In this document: one piece after another, positions 1 to 6,250 of the stretch
How the letters are laid out: the number at the start of each line of letters is the position of its first letter
Position numbering within the stretch: position 1 is the stretch's first letter
Assembly: GCA_023663915.1 (NCBI GenBank)
Contig: JAMPGN010000171.1
Coordinates: 1-9,125, forward strand
Length of the DNA: 9,125 nt
Direction of reading: 5' to 3'
From: Eubacterium sp.
GTDB taxonomy: Bacteria; Bacillota_A; Clostridia; Lachnospirales; Lachnospiraceae
Notes under the pieces: generated by a model
What the model was told of the DNA's origin: nothing
Database searches by the model: none
The model's input: the letters and a program-made list of their open reading frames with translations, nothing else
Position numbers and translations under genes: made by a program

Positions 1-64
1 AAGATACCATTTCTGTAGGTACAGTAATATTTACCGAAGAAATTTCTACATTTGTTCTTGCCAT
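1..64 (-). CDS. Partial CDS, N-terminus of a possible ribbon-helix-helix antitoxin-like protein
   Basis: Only the first 21 codons lie in the window; the gene runs off the left edge. The ATG is at 64-62 and is preceded by a strong GGGAGG ribosome binding site with about 9 nt spacing. The visible peptide begins MARTNVEISSVNITVPTEMV. The stretch VNITVPTEMV has the alternating hydrophobic pattern of the first beta-strand and helix start of ribbon-helix-helix (CopG/ParD-type) DNA-binding proteins, which often act as antitoxin and autorepressor. That reading is inference from about ten residues. It follows the remains of a toxin-antitoxin pair on the same strand, which makes an antitoxin plausible. 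The family is not firmly recognised; the remainder of the gene would decide. Confidence 0.5.
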   Translation of the reverse strand, partial: MARTNVEISSVNITVPTEMVS

Positions 65-119
65 AATATGCAACCTCCCATCTGTTTAATATAATATTGA
101 TCGACATCTTGCATTGCTA

Positions 120-173
120 TCACACAGATGTTCTCATCTTCTGCGTTTTCCCCTTACAAATAAAGCACATCAT
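120..173 (-). pseudogene. Truncated CxxC (MqsA/YgiT-type zinc-finger) antitoxin remnant
   Basis: A 17-codon reading frame, MMCFICKGKTQKMRTSV, ends at TGA-TAG. The start MxCxxCKGK is the hallmark of the N-terminal zinc-binding CxxC of MqsA/YgiT-type antitoxins, which normally continue to a second CxxC about 30 residues further on. That second motif is absent here, because two stops follow directly and no continuation was found by eye in other frames. The AAGGTGG ribosome binding site is intact, 8 nt before the first ATG. The start lies directly after the stop of the toxin remnant, as in intact operons of this type. It is probably a decayed antitoxin; a functional micropeptide is possible but less likely. 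Confidence 0.5.
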
Positions 174-272
174 CTACATTACCACCTTTCTCGTTTTAAA
201 ATCGTCTTCAGGATAGCATTCAATAACCTCTCCTTTTCTGTTCTTCATAAATGCTTTTGCAATAATGGTTTA
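174..272 (-). pseudogene. DUF4258-type toxin remnant with apparent internal deletion
   Basis: The frame is open from a TAA at 272-270 to a TAG at 176-174. With the ATG at 248-246 it gives 24 residues containing GEVIECYPEDDFKTRK. From memory of the family, GEIIExYPxD is typical of the N-terminal half of DUF4258 (RelE/MqsR-like) proteins and DFKTRK of their extreme C-terminus. The two appear joined here, as if about 40-50 residues between them were deleted. The stop directly abuts the start of a CxxC antitoxin, which matches the usual toxin-then-antitoxin order. I infer an inactivated toxin. No start codon or ribosome binding site suggests that the short frame is a real gene. Confidence 0.45.
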
Positions 273-301
273 AGATAGTTTTTTTAAGTCACGGACGGAA
301 C

Positions 302-325
302 AAAAATAGCGGGGAAATTCCCCGC
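302..325 (-). terminator. Rho-independent terminator of the small RNA, possibly also of the ABC operon
   Basis: The stem GCGGGGA/TCCCCGC (325-309) is followed on the minus strand by TATTTTTG. This is a GC-only stem core plus a T-tract, the classic intrinsic terminator layout. I saw no better terminator between the ABC stop at 549 and here. Confidence 0.75.
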
Positions 326-384
326 CGTTCGGTGGACCAGGGTCTTTCGACCAGCCCAATCAGTGATACCACTGATTTATTTAT
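302..384 (-). ncRNA. Candidate small structured RNA, about 83 nt, with its own promoter and terminator
   Basis: A transcript started by the promoter at 419-391 would begin near 384 and end in the T-run at 306-302. It folds into three consecutive hairpins. Hairpin 1 has an 8-bp perfect stem, AATCAGTG/CACTGATT, with a 4-nt loop (377-358). Hairpin 2 is GGTC-GAAA-GACC (352-341), a GNRA tetraloop flanked on both sides by the hexamer CTGGTC. The third is the terminator hairpin at 325-309. There is no open reading frame in it. I do not recognise the RNA family. It lies between the ABC operon and the toxin-antitoxin remnant on the same strand, so its terminator may also end ABC transcription. Promoter, compact fold and terminator together support a stand-alone sRNA; expression is not shown by sequence alone. 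Confidence 0.6.
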
Positions 385-548
385 ATGTTAATATTAATGA
401 AAATATACTTCACTGTCAATGCAATTCAGAAAAATTTAGATATTTTCCCATGTTTTTCTAATTGTCATTTAGCTTCTTTTTAAAACATTCTTTTTAAAAT
501 TGCGTAACTTAAAAATACACAACATATCTTCAGCATCTTTCAACCCCG
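385..548. other. AT-rich intergenic stretch after the ABC operon
   Basis: Apart from the small-RNA promoter at 391-419, this stretch holds no coding frame I can support. An imperfect AT-rich inverted repeat around 490-515 (TTTTTAA arms) could be a weak terminator for the ABC operon, but it lacks a GC stem. Confidence 0.4.
391..419 (-). promoter_or_regulatory. Sigma-A-type promoter for the candidate small RNA
   Basis: On the minus strand, a perfect TTGACA (419-414), a 17-bp spacer and TAATAT (396-391, four of six consensus bases) lie about 7 nt before the predicted A start at 384. This is the best -35 box in the window, and it faces only the small RNA. Confidence 0.6.
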
Positions 549-2351
549 TCACCCAGCATCCGCATACAACCCCGCCTGTATCCTCCACATCGCCGCATAC
601 CTTCCATTCTCCGCAAGCAGCTCCTCATGGGTTCCGGATTCCACGATTCTCCCATTTTCCATCATATAAATACAATCCGCATCCCGAACCGTAGACAGCC
701 TGTGGGAGATAAATACCACCGTCTTATCCTTCGCAATCTCATTCAATTCCTGATTCAACCGATACTCCGCCAACGGATCTAACGCGCTGCTCGGCTCGTC
801 CATGATAATCATATCCTGTTTCCGATACAGCGTGCGGGCAATGGCGACTTTCTGCGCTTCTCCCCCGGACAGATTGACGCCGTCTTTCTCAAACTCTGTC
901 GTGAGCGGCGTTTCGATCTGGTAGGAAAGCCGGTTGTCCTCCAATGTAAAATGCGCGTCATACAATGCCTTTTCCACACGATAATTCTCTTCCCTGCCGC
1001 CGTCTTCCACGTCCATCAGCACATTCTCCTTGAGAGTCGCCGCGTAAATCTTAAAATCCTGAAATACCGAGCCAATACTCCGCCGGTATGACATAACTTG
1101 GTACTTTCTGATATCTTTTCCATGATAACAGATTCTTCCTGCATCCGGATCATACAGCCGCAATAACAATTTCACGAAAGTAGTCTTCCCGGAACCGTTA
1201 TACCCTACCAGAGCAACCTTCTGACCCGGTTTCACCGCAAATGTGATGTCTTTTAGTACAGGTTTACCGGGCAGATAACCGAAATCTACATGCTCGATCG
1301 AAATTTCTCCAACCCCCTCCGGTAGCATCTCGTTTTCGTCTGAGACAATGCTGGATTCCATCTGTAGAAACTCCCTGATCCGATAAATATAGGCTGCATT
1401 TTCCACAGCTAATCGACAGCCGTCAATTACATATTTCATGTTACTGGCTATCCGATGCATACAGGAATGACTTGTAATAAGCTGTGCTCCCGATAATACC
1501 CTCAATACAAGCATCTGATACAAAAGAATTGTCCAGCCAGCGCCTTCTTTGATGATGCGGCACAACAGAACTTCATGCAGCAATCCGTATACAAATAACT
1601 GCTTCCCATATTTCTTATGAACCGATTCAATCTTATGGTTTGCTTCTGCATAATCGCACCGGCATTTCTCTTTCATTTGTGGATATAAGCGAAGTTCCCC
1701 TGCATAGTCAGAGAGATAGAACACCCTGTTCTCGTACTCCCGCTTCTGCTCATGGATAACCCGTTCCATACGCGCCGCCACCGTCTTCTTATTTTCCTGT
1801 ATCACACAGAACAATTCCAGAGGAAGAAGCCCCACTGCAACAAGCAAAACGGCAGGATTGATATAGGCACAGTAAACCACTGCGCATAATGCACCGATAA
1901 AACGACCCGGTACAACGCTTACGACTTCCAGATACCTATCTATACAACAATCCGTCTCTTCCGTCGCCAGAATAAAGGTCTCGTAGAAGTCCTTGTCATC
2001 ATAACACGATAGATCTAACTCCTTTGCCTTCTCATAAATCTCCATCCGCAACGCTTGGTACAAAACCTGCTTGCCCCTCGGAAATACATAATGATTACAG
2101 ATTGCAAAAGTCACCGTGGAAACCCCGATTGCTGCCATCAAGATTCCCATGCACCATAATATTTTCTGAAAATCCCCGCCTTGTTCCGCTACCGTCAGGA
2201 CATAATTAACCGCCCATGTAAATTCCATAAAAATAGAAATCTGCAGTTTGATGCCCTCAAAGATATGGAACGCCATAAATCCCGGCGCTTTGCGAAAACA
2301 AAACTTTGTCAGATACCATTGCTGCGCCAAAACTTGCCGCCATGTAAGCAT
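549..2351 (-). CDS. ABC exporter half-transporter A (fused permease-ATPase, 600 aa)
   Basis: This is a half-size ABC exporter (MdlB/MsbA-like class). The N-terminal membrane domain spans about residues 1-330, with hydrophobic segments near 25-45, 65-90, 145-180 and 252-290. The nucleotide-binding domain spans about 350-590. All ATPase motifs are present: Walker A G383-x-x-G-x-GK389-T, Q-loop Q431, signature LSGGE 494-498, Walker B ending D518-E519, D-loop SALD and H-loop H550. There is no N-terminal C39 peptidase, so it is not a leader-cleaving bacteriocin exporter of that class. The start is supported by AGGGGG about 9 nt upstream. It lies 76 bp downstream of a similar-length ABC gene on the same strand, and the two probably form a heterodimeric pump with two complete catalytic sites. 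The substrate is unknown; drug, lipid or peptide export are all possible. Confidence 0.93.
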   Translation of the reverse strand: MLTWRQVLAQQWYLTKFCFRKAPGFMAFHIFEGIKLQISIFMEFTWAVNYVLTVAEQGGDFQKILWCMGILMAAIGVSTVTFAICNHYVFPRGKQVLYQALRMEIYEKAKELDLSCYDDKDFYETFILATEETDCCIDRYLEVVSVVPGRFIGALCAVVYCAYINPAVLLVAVGLLPLELFCVIQENKKTVAARMERVIHEQKREYENRVFYLSDYAGELRLYPQMKEKCRCDYAEANHKIESVHKKYGKQLFVYGLLHEVLLCRIIKEGAGWTILLYQMLVLRVLSGAQLITSHSCMHRIASNMKYVIDGCRLAVENAAYIYRIREFLQMESSIVSDENEMLPEGVGEISIEHVDFGYLPGKPVLKDITFAVKPGQKVALVGYNGSGKTTFVKLLLRLYDPDAGRICYHGKDIRKYQVMSYRRSIGSVFQDFKIYAATLKENVLMDVEDGGREENYRVEKALYDAHFTLEDNRLSYQIETPLTTEFEKDGVNLSGGEAQKVAIARTLYRKQDMIIMDEPSSALDPLAEYRLNQELNEIAKDKTVVFISHRLSTVRDADCIYMMENGRIVESGTHEELLAENGRYAAMWRIQAGLYADAG

Positions 2352-2427
2352 TTCTTAAGCCCCCTATCTTTTCAAATTCATGCGGAAAATGATTTGCCAA
2401 AGACACATCCCGTATTTCTCGCGCTAT

Positions 2428-4227
2428 TCACCCTTGGTAGTTCTTCGCCTGCAGTCTATACAAAGACGCATATTCCCCGTTTTGGCTCATCAGTTCGCTG
2501 TGTAGCCCTCTCTCCTGAATCCTGCCATTTTTCATATAAAAAACAATATCCGCATCACGGACAGAAGATAACCTATGTGAAATAAAAAACAATATTCTGT
2601 CCTGCCCGTATTGCCTGATATTTTCAAACAACTGATACTCCGCAATCGGATCGAGCGCGCTGCTCGGCTCATCAAACACCGCGATCGGGCTATCTTTTGC
2701 AAAAGCCCTCGCCGCCAGTATCTTTTGATTCTGTCCGCCGGAAAGCACGACGCCTTCTTTGGAAAACTCACGGGTAAGTATCGTTTTTTCTTTTAGCGGC
2801 TGGTTTGCTACCTCTTCATAAATGCCTGTGAGTTCGAGCGCCCACCGCACCTTTTCCTTGTCCTTCCTCTCTTCTGTGCGCCGTCCCATCAGAATATTTT
2901 CCTCTATGGTATCCGCAAAAATCCTGCCATTCTGGAAAGCAGTCGCAAACAGGTCTCGATAGGCTTTTACCTGGTATTCCCGTATATCAACCCCGTTTAC
3001 CAGAATCCGCCCCTCATCCGGGTCGTAAAGCCGCATCAGCAGTTTCATCAGGGTACTCTTCCCCGCACCGTTATATCCTGCCAAGGCTATACTTTGATTC
3101 CCGTTTATTTTAAAATGAATGTCTTTTAATACATAACCTCTCTTCTTATAGCCAAAAGACACATGTTCAAACTCCACCGAACGGATCGGAAGCTGTGGGA
3201 GCAATCCGTCTTGGTCTTCGGGAATGGCAGGTTCATATTCCAGAAAATGCCGTATCTGCTCCAGATAGAAACCGTTTTTCACCACATCCATCATCGAATC
3301 CGCGAAATCAATCAGCGTCCATGTATTAGCATTCATAGTTGTCTGAATTACCGCCATCTGTGCAAAGGCCATCGTCCCGCTGACCAACACGCGATACCCT
3401 GCATAAAGCACCGCTCCCTCTTGAAGAAGCGTAAAGGTAAAATATTGGAATAACCAGAACAAAACCATATTCCCCAGTGAATATTTCTTGATTACTTTCT
3501 GGATTGCCCACACAGCCTTATCATACTGTTTTTTTAACAGGCAAAACACATTCGTCATTCGGATCTCTTTCGCATATTCTCCCAGATGAATTGTCCTGTT
3601 CACATAGTCCGTCATTCGCTGGAAGACGACATTTTCTTTTTCCATCCGAAAAACCCTGCTGTTTAAGATTCCGTAGAAAACGAAATTACCCAGAATCGGA
3701 AAAATAGTAAATAAAATCGCGAAATGGTCAATCTGGTAAATAATAATCGCTGCAGCAATCATACCAACAAATCTTGCCACAATCTGGCAGACTCCTTGAA
3801 TCATTTCCGGCAGTTTTCTATTTGCCTGACTGACCGCCATCATATATTCATTGTAAAACTCACTATCCTCAAAACAGAGCATATCCACCTGACATGCCTT
3901 CTCGTAGAGCATCTTATTGATGCCGTCATACAGCTCCACGTCTGTAACGGGTTTGATATATGCCTCATAAAATCGCTTGAATATCTCAAGCAGCGCTCCC
4001 AATGCTACAACGCTCCAGACATACAGCATCATTTTTCCAAAGGACGTCTTCTTCATCGCCATGTCCAGAATAAACCGAATCAGCACACTGGAAATGAGCA
4101 ACCAGTCCATATATATAAAAATCCATTCCAATAATTCTGATATGACCCGTTTGCGGCTAATCTTCCATCCGAGCGTCAATGCAAATCTGCATGAATGAAA
4201 TGTCCTGTATAGAAAACTGTCCTTCAT
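2428..4227 (-). CDS. ABC exporter half-transporter B (fused permease-ATPase, 599 aa)
   Basis: First gene of the leftward ABC operon. The membrane domain covers about residues 1-330, with hydrophobic stretches near 32-57, 66-82, 148-190 and 252-295. The ATPase domain covers about 350-595. Motifs seen: Walker A G384-x-x-G-x-GK390-S, Q432, signature LSGGQ 495-499, Walker B ending D519-E520, SALD, and H551. It closely parallels the downstream gene (both have a GYNGxGK Walker A, DEPSSALDP and ISHRLS.VRDAD), which suggests an ancient duplication and a heterodimer. The start is fixed by AGAGGGG about 5 nt before the ATG. It is transcribed away from the LytTR regulator gene, from a shared control region with three direct repeats, so it is probably a target of that regulator (inference). 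The substrate cannot be read from the sequence. Confidence 0.93.
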   Translation of the reverse strand: MKDSFLYRTFHSCRFALTLGWKISRKRVISELLEWIFIYMDWLLISSVLIRFILDMAMKKTSFGKMMLYVWSVVALGALLEIFKRFYEAYIKPVTDVELYDGINKMLYEKACQVDMLCFEDSEFYNEYMMAVSQANRKLPEMIQGVCQIVARFVGMIAAAIIIYQIDHFAILFTIFPILGNFVFYGILNSRVFRMEKENVVFQRMTDYVNRTIHLGEYAKEIRMTNVFCLLKKQYDKAVWAIQKVIKKYSLGNMVLFWLFQYFTFTLLQEGAVLYAGYRVLVSGTMAFAQMAVIQTTMNANTWTLIDFADSMMDVVKNGFYLEQIRHFLEYEPAIPEDQDGLLPQLPIRSVEFEHVSFGYKKRGYVLKDIHFKINGNQSIALAGYNGAGKSTLMKLLMRLYDPDEGRILVNGVDIREYQVKAYRDLFATAFQNGRIFADTIEENILMGRRTEERKDKEKVRWALELTGIYEEVANQPLKEKTILTREFSKEGVVLSGGQNQKILAARAFAKDSPIAVFDEPSSALDPIAEYQLFENIRQYGQDRILFFISHRLSSVRDADIVFYMKNGRIQERGLHSELMSQNGEYASLYRLQAKNYQG

Positions 4228-4260
4228 ACTTTCCCCTCTTTTTCCTCTATCCGTTCTGCA

Positions 4261-4323
4261 CAGTGCGCACCCGGAAATTTACCGCCTTCCCATGAACGCA
4301 GGATTTCCTATGTATGCGCACTG
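4261..4323 (-). promoter_or_regulatory. Extended hairpin in the predicted ABC operon leader
   Basis: A perfect 9-bp outer stem, CAGTGCGCA (4323-4315) with TGCGCACTG (4269-4261), encloses a second 6-bp stem, GGAAAT/ATTTCC (4308-4303 with 4278-4273), and a 24-nt apical loop. It lies within the predicted 118-nt untranslated leader and ends about 25 nt before the ribosome binding site. It may be an RNA regulatory element, a protein-binding dyad or a relic of a small mobile element. No known riboswitch was recognised. Confidence 0.45.
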
Positions 4324-4350
4324 CCGTCGTATTGGCTACGTGCTCATTCT

Positions 4351-4356
4351 ATCATA
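4351..4356 (-). promoter_or_regulatory. Predicted -10 element of the ABC operon promoter
   Basis: TATGAT on the minus strand, with no recognisable -35 at 16-18 bp. The expected -35 position and the bases just upstream of it (-35 to -44) are occupied by the proximal direct repeat (4388-4379). This is the usual look of an activator-dependent promoter. The predicted start of transcription is near 4344. Confidence 0.45.
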
Positions 4357-4378
4357 AAAATCCAGCATTCGGCCTGCC

Positions 4379-4430
4379 TGTCCCTCAACCACGCCTTTTT
4401 GTCCTTCAATTTCCATTGCATGTCCTTCAA
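4379..4430. repeat. Three direct repeats TGTCCYTCAA at 21-bp intervals (predicted LytTR regulator operator)
   Basis: TGTCCCTCAA at 4379-4388, TGTCCTTCAA at 4400-4409 and TGTCCTTCAA at 4421-4430. The start-to-start distance is exactly 21 bp twice, two helical turns, so all three copies face the same side of the DNA. LytTR-family regulators (AgrA, ComE, PlnC) characteristically bind roughly 9-10 bp direct repeats with this spacing. The array lies between the LytTR regulator gene and the ABC operon. The base sequence differs from the published AgrA/ComE consensus, so assignment to this regulator rests on location and spacing. Confidence 0.75.
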
Positions 4431-4444
4431 ATATTTTCTATACT
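4416..4444 (+). promoter_or_regulatory. Predicted promoter of the regulator-kinase genes
   Basis: TTGCAT (4416-4421), a 17-bp spacer and TATACT (4439-4444), with a predicted start near 4451, 39 nt before the regulator ATG. The third direct repeat (4421-4430) overlaps the last base of the -35 and fills part of the spacer, so a regulator bound there could block this promoter. Confidence 0.55.
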
Positions 4445-4489
4445 GACTATGGGGCTTTATAGGCAATCAACACCACAACGGAGGAAAAT

Positions 4490-5260
4490 ATGCTGCAAAT
4501 TGGCATCTGTGACGACGAAACACTTCTTTTAAATGAAATAGCGCAAATTACGCAGGACTGTCTGACACGGCGGCAGGTCTTTTCGATCCTATCCACCTAC
4601 ACTGACGGGCAAACACTACTCTATGAGATTCAGGATGGCAAACACTTTGATCTTCTGCTTCTCGATATTGAAATGCCCGACATTTCGGGAATGGAACTGG
4701 CACGCCGGATTCATCGGCTTCTGCCCGATGCCCTCATGATTTTTATCACCGCTCATTATAAGTATGCCGTGGATGCCTACGAACTCCATATTTTCCGCTA
4801 TATCCCCAAAAACCAGTTGACGAATCGGCTGCCCCACGCACTGAAAGACGCTGTTTCGCTTCTGGAAATCCAGAATACGGATTCTTACATTATCAACAGT
4901 CAGAATCGCCTTGAAAGACTCCCGCTCAAGGAAATTCTTTTTATTGAAAAAGACGGGAAAAACGCCGTTTTTCATACCATCCGGCAAAATCCCCAGACAG
5001 AAAACCGGACGGAGAATCCGCCGGAAAAACAGTCCGATTCAACGAAGCGTGTCCGTAAGACCCTCGCTGAAATTTTTGACGAGCTTCATTCGGAAGAGTT
5101 TTATTTCATCGAACGGGGCTTTATCGTGAATCTACGGCATGTGGCGGGCATTTCCCAGACGAATTGCATTCTGACAGATCAGACACATCTGCCAATCTCC
5201 TTAAGTCGCCTGCCGGAATTTAAGAAACGGTTAAATAAATACTGGAAAGATAAGATCTAA
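4490..5260 (+). CDS. LytTR-family response regulator (AgrA/ComE-like), 256 aa
   Basis: A two-component response regulator. The receiver domain covers about residues 1-120: acidic pair D8-D9, phospho-acceptor D59 within LLLLDIEMP, switch residue T87 (FITAH) and conserved K107. The LytTR DNA-binding domain covers about 132-250, with the typical FIVNLRHV (211-218) and a late SLSRLPEFKKR segment. Between the early strands and the RKTLAEIF helix there is a polar, proline- and glutamate-rich insert, about residues 166-187, longer than usual for LytTR domains. The start is supported by GGAGG 6 nt upstream. It is followed by a GHKL kinase and is divergent from the ABC operon. The repeats at 4379-4430 are its likely binding sites, giving control of the exporter and of itself. 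Confidence 0.93.
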   Translation: MLQIGICDDETLLLNEIAQITQDCLTRRQVFSILSTYTDGQTLLYEIQDGKHFDLLLLDIEMPDISGMELARRIHRLLPDALMIFITAHYKYAVDAYELHIFRYIPKNQLTNRLPHALKDAVSLLEIQNTDSYIINSQNRLERLPLKEILFIEKDGKNAVFHTIRQNPQTENRTENPPEKQSDSTKRVRKTLAEIFDELHSEEFYFIERGFIVNLRHVAGISQTNCILTDQTHLPISLSRLPEFKKRLNKYWKDKI

Positions 5261-5389
5261 AATATCCCGTCTTTCAGTTAGAGTTTTTAAGAAGAACTAT
5301 TCATGCCTGAATCCTACTAGAATGAGGAATATTACGATTAAATAATATACGTAATAGCAATAATAATTTATGATAAAACAGAGGTCGTT

Positions 5390-6091
5390 ATGCTACAGAC
5401 ACGCAAAAGCAAGATCAAATTTCTGGAACGCAAAAACAAAGCGCTGGAAGAAAACTATCATCTCCTCACACAGCTTTACCAAAAAAACGAACATCTCTAC
5501 CATGACATGAATCATCATTTGCAGATGATTTATCACCTTGCAAAAAAGAAAGGAATCCCGGAAATCACCGAATACATCACTTCCATCAGTATTCCGATCC
5601 ATGAACTTTCCGACATGGTGTGGAGCGGCGTTGATACGGTGGACGCTATTTTGAACCACACCGTTTCCGAAGCCCGCGAGCAGGGGATTTTGGTCAATGT
5701 GAATGCTGAGTTTCCTCCAAACAGCACGATTAGTTCAGATGATTTATGCGTGATCCTGTTTAATCTATTAGACAATGCCATCGAAGCCAGTCTGCGCTAT
5801 ATGCACAGGACGAAAAACAAACCTGTCATCGATGTGACGATCCGCAGAATCCACCAATTTCTAATTATCAAGATACAAAACTCCTGCCTGCCACCCCGCA
5901 GACTTTTTGGTCTTTTTCCCACGACCAAACCCGATGCACGCCATCACGGGATCGGTCTTCGCAATGTTCGGGAAAAAGTAGAGAAGTATAACGGCAGTCT
6001 GGAATTAGAGGTGAAGGAGAATTTATTTGTCGTTACGGCGTTATTGTTTTTTGAGGATTCTGAGCAAAATTTTGAGCGGAGTTCTATGTAA
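5390..6091 (+). CDS. GHKL-type histidine kinase lacking a membrane sensor, 233 aa
   Basis: The catalytic part of an AgrC-like (HATPase_c_5) kinase. Residues 1-36 form a charged coiled coil. The phosphorylation box is H38-DMNHHLQ, the N-box is NLLDN129-AIEA, and the G-box is GIGL 187-190 followed by RNVREKV. There is no DxGxG motif, as is common in this subfamily. Family members usually have 5-7 transmembrane helices before the coiled coil (about 430 aa in all); here the protein starts at the coiled coil. The start is supported by AGAGG 5 nt before the ATG. The same frame is open for 16 codons further upstream and encodes a hydrophobic IIYVIAIIIY, possibly the stub of a lost final helix, but has no ATG/GTG/TTG start. 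It lies 129 bp after its cognate regulator gene. It may be a truncated, signal-independent kinase, or may depend on another protein for input. Confidence 0.88.
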   Translation: MLQTRKSKIKFLERKNKALEENYHLLTQLYQKNEHLYHDMNHHLQMIYHLAKKKGIPEITEYITSISIPIHELSDMVWSGVDTVDAILNHTVSEAREQGILVNVNAEFPPNSTISSDDLCVILFNLLDNAIEASLRYMHRTKNKPVIDVTIRRIHQFLIIKIQNSCLPPRRLFGLFPTTKPDARHHGIGLRNVREKVEKYNGSLELEVKENLFVVTALLFFEDSEQNFERSSM

Positions 6092-6177
6092 GTGCCAATA
6101 TCTTCTATCAAGCAAATAAATGCAAAGCAAAATAGTAACAGTTCAGCCATGTCATTCATAATTTGCCAGAAAATACA

Positions 6178-6206
6178 TTGATACCATAAAACACATATGC
6201 TATAAT
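6178..6206 (+). promoter_or_regulatory. Strong promoter of the YhhN-like gene
   Basis: TTGATA (6178-6183), a 17-bp spacer and a perfect TATAAT (6201-6206), with a predicted start near 6213. It implies that the gene is transcribed apart from the regulator-kinase unit, and favours the ATG at 6251 over the one at 6224. Confidence 0.7.
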
Positions 6207-6237
6207 TTTACAGATATAAATGTATGAAAAATACCAA

Positions 6238-6242
6238 CGGAG
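6238..6242 (+). promoter_or_regulatory. Ribosome binding site deciding the YhhN-like start
   Basis: CGGAG lies 8 nt before the ATG at 6251. The in-frame ATG at 6224 has no purine-rich site and would sit only about 11 nt from the predicted transcription start. Confidence 0.55.
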
Positions 6243-6250
6243 AACACGAA

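Noticed and set aside
302..377. The hairpin cluster as CRISPR repeats or a mobile-element end
   Set aside because: The three hairpins differ in sequence, there are no regular spacers, no flanking target duplication and no transposase; promoter-to-terminator order fits a small RNA better.
2371..2415. Minus-strand 14-codon frame MCLWQIIFRMNLKR between the ABC genes
   Set aside because: No clear ribosome binding site, and it ends inside the ribosome binding site of gene A. It could be chance; nothing marks it as a peptide gene.
2181..2585. 134-codon plus-strand open frame across the ABC gene junction
   Set aside because: It lies antisense to two clear ABC genes, has no ribosome binding site and its peptide resembles no family.
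3724..4134. 136-codon plus-strand open frame inside ABC gene B
   Set aside because: Entirely antisense to the well-supported membrane domain of the transporter; it has the histidine/asparagine/leucine-rich look of a shadow frame.
5302..5341. Tiny frames MPESY and MRNITIK between regulator and kinase, as possible signal peptides
   Set aside because: Too short, no ribosome binding sites, and no leader or cyclic-peptide motif.
5331..5355. Inverted repeat ATTACG/CGTAAT before the kinase gene
   Set aside because: Six-base arms in very AT-rich DNA are expected by chance; no other support for an operator.
6138..6146. ACAGTTCAG, a match to the AgrA/ComE half-site, upstream of the YhhN-like gene
   Set aside because: Only one copy; the position 21 bp downstream does not match, so a LytTR site is not supported.
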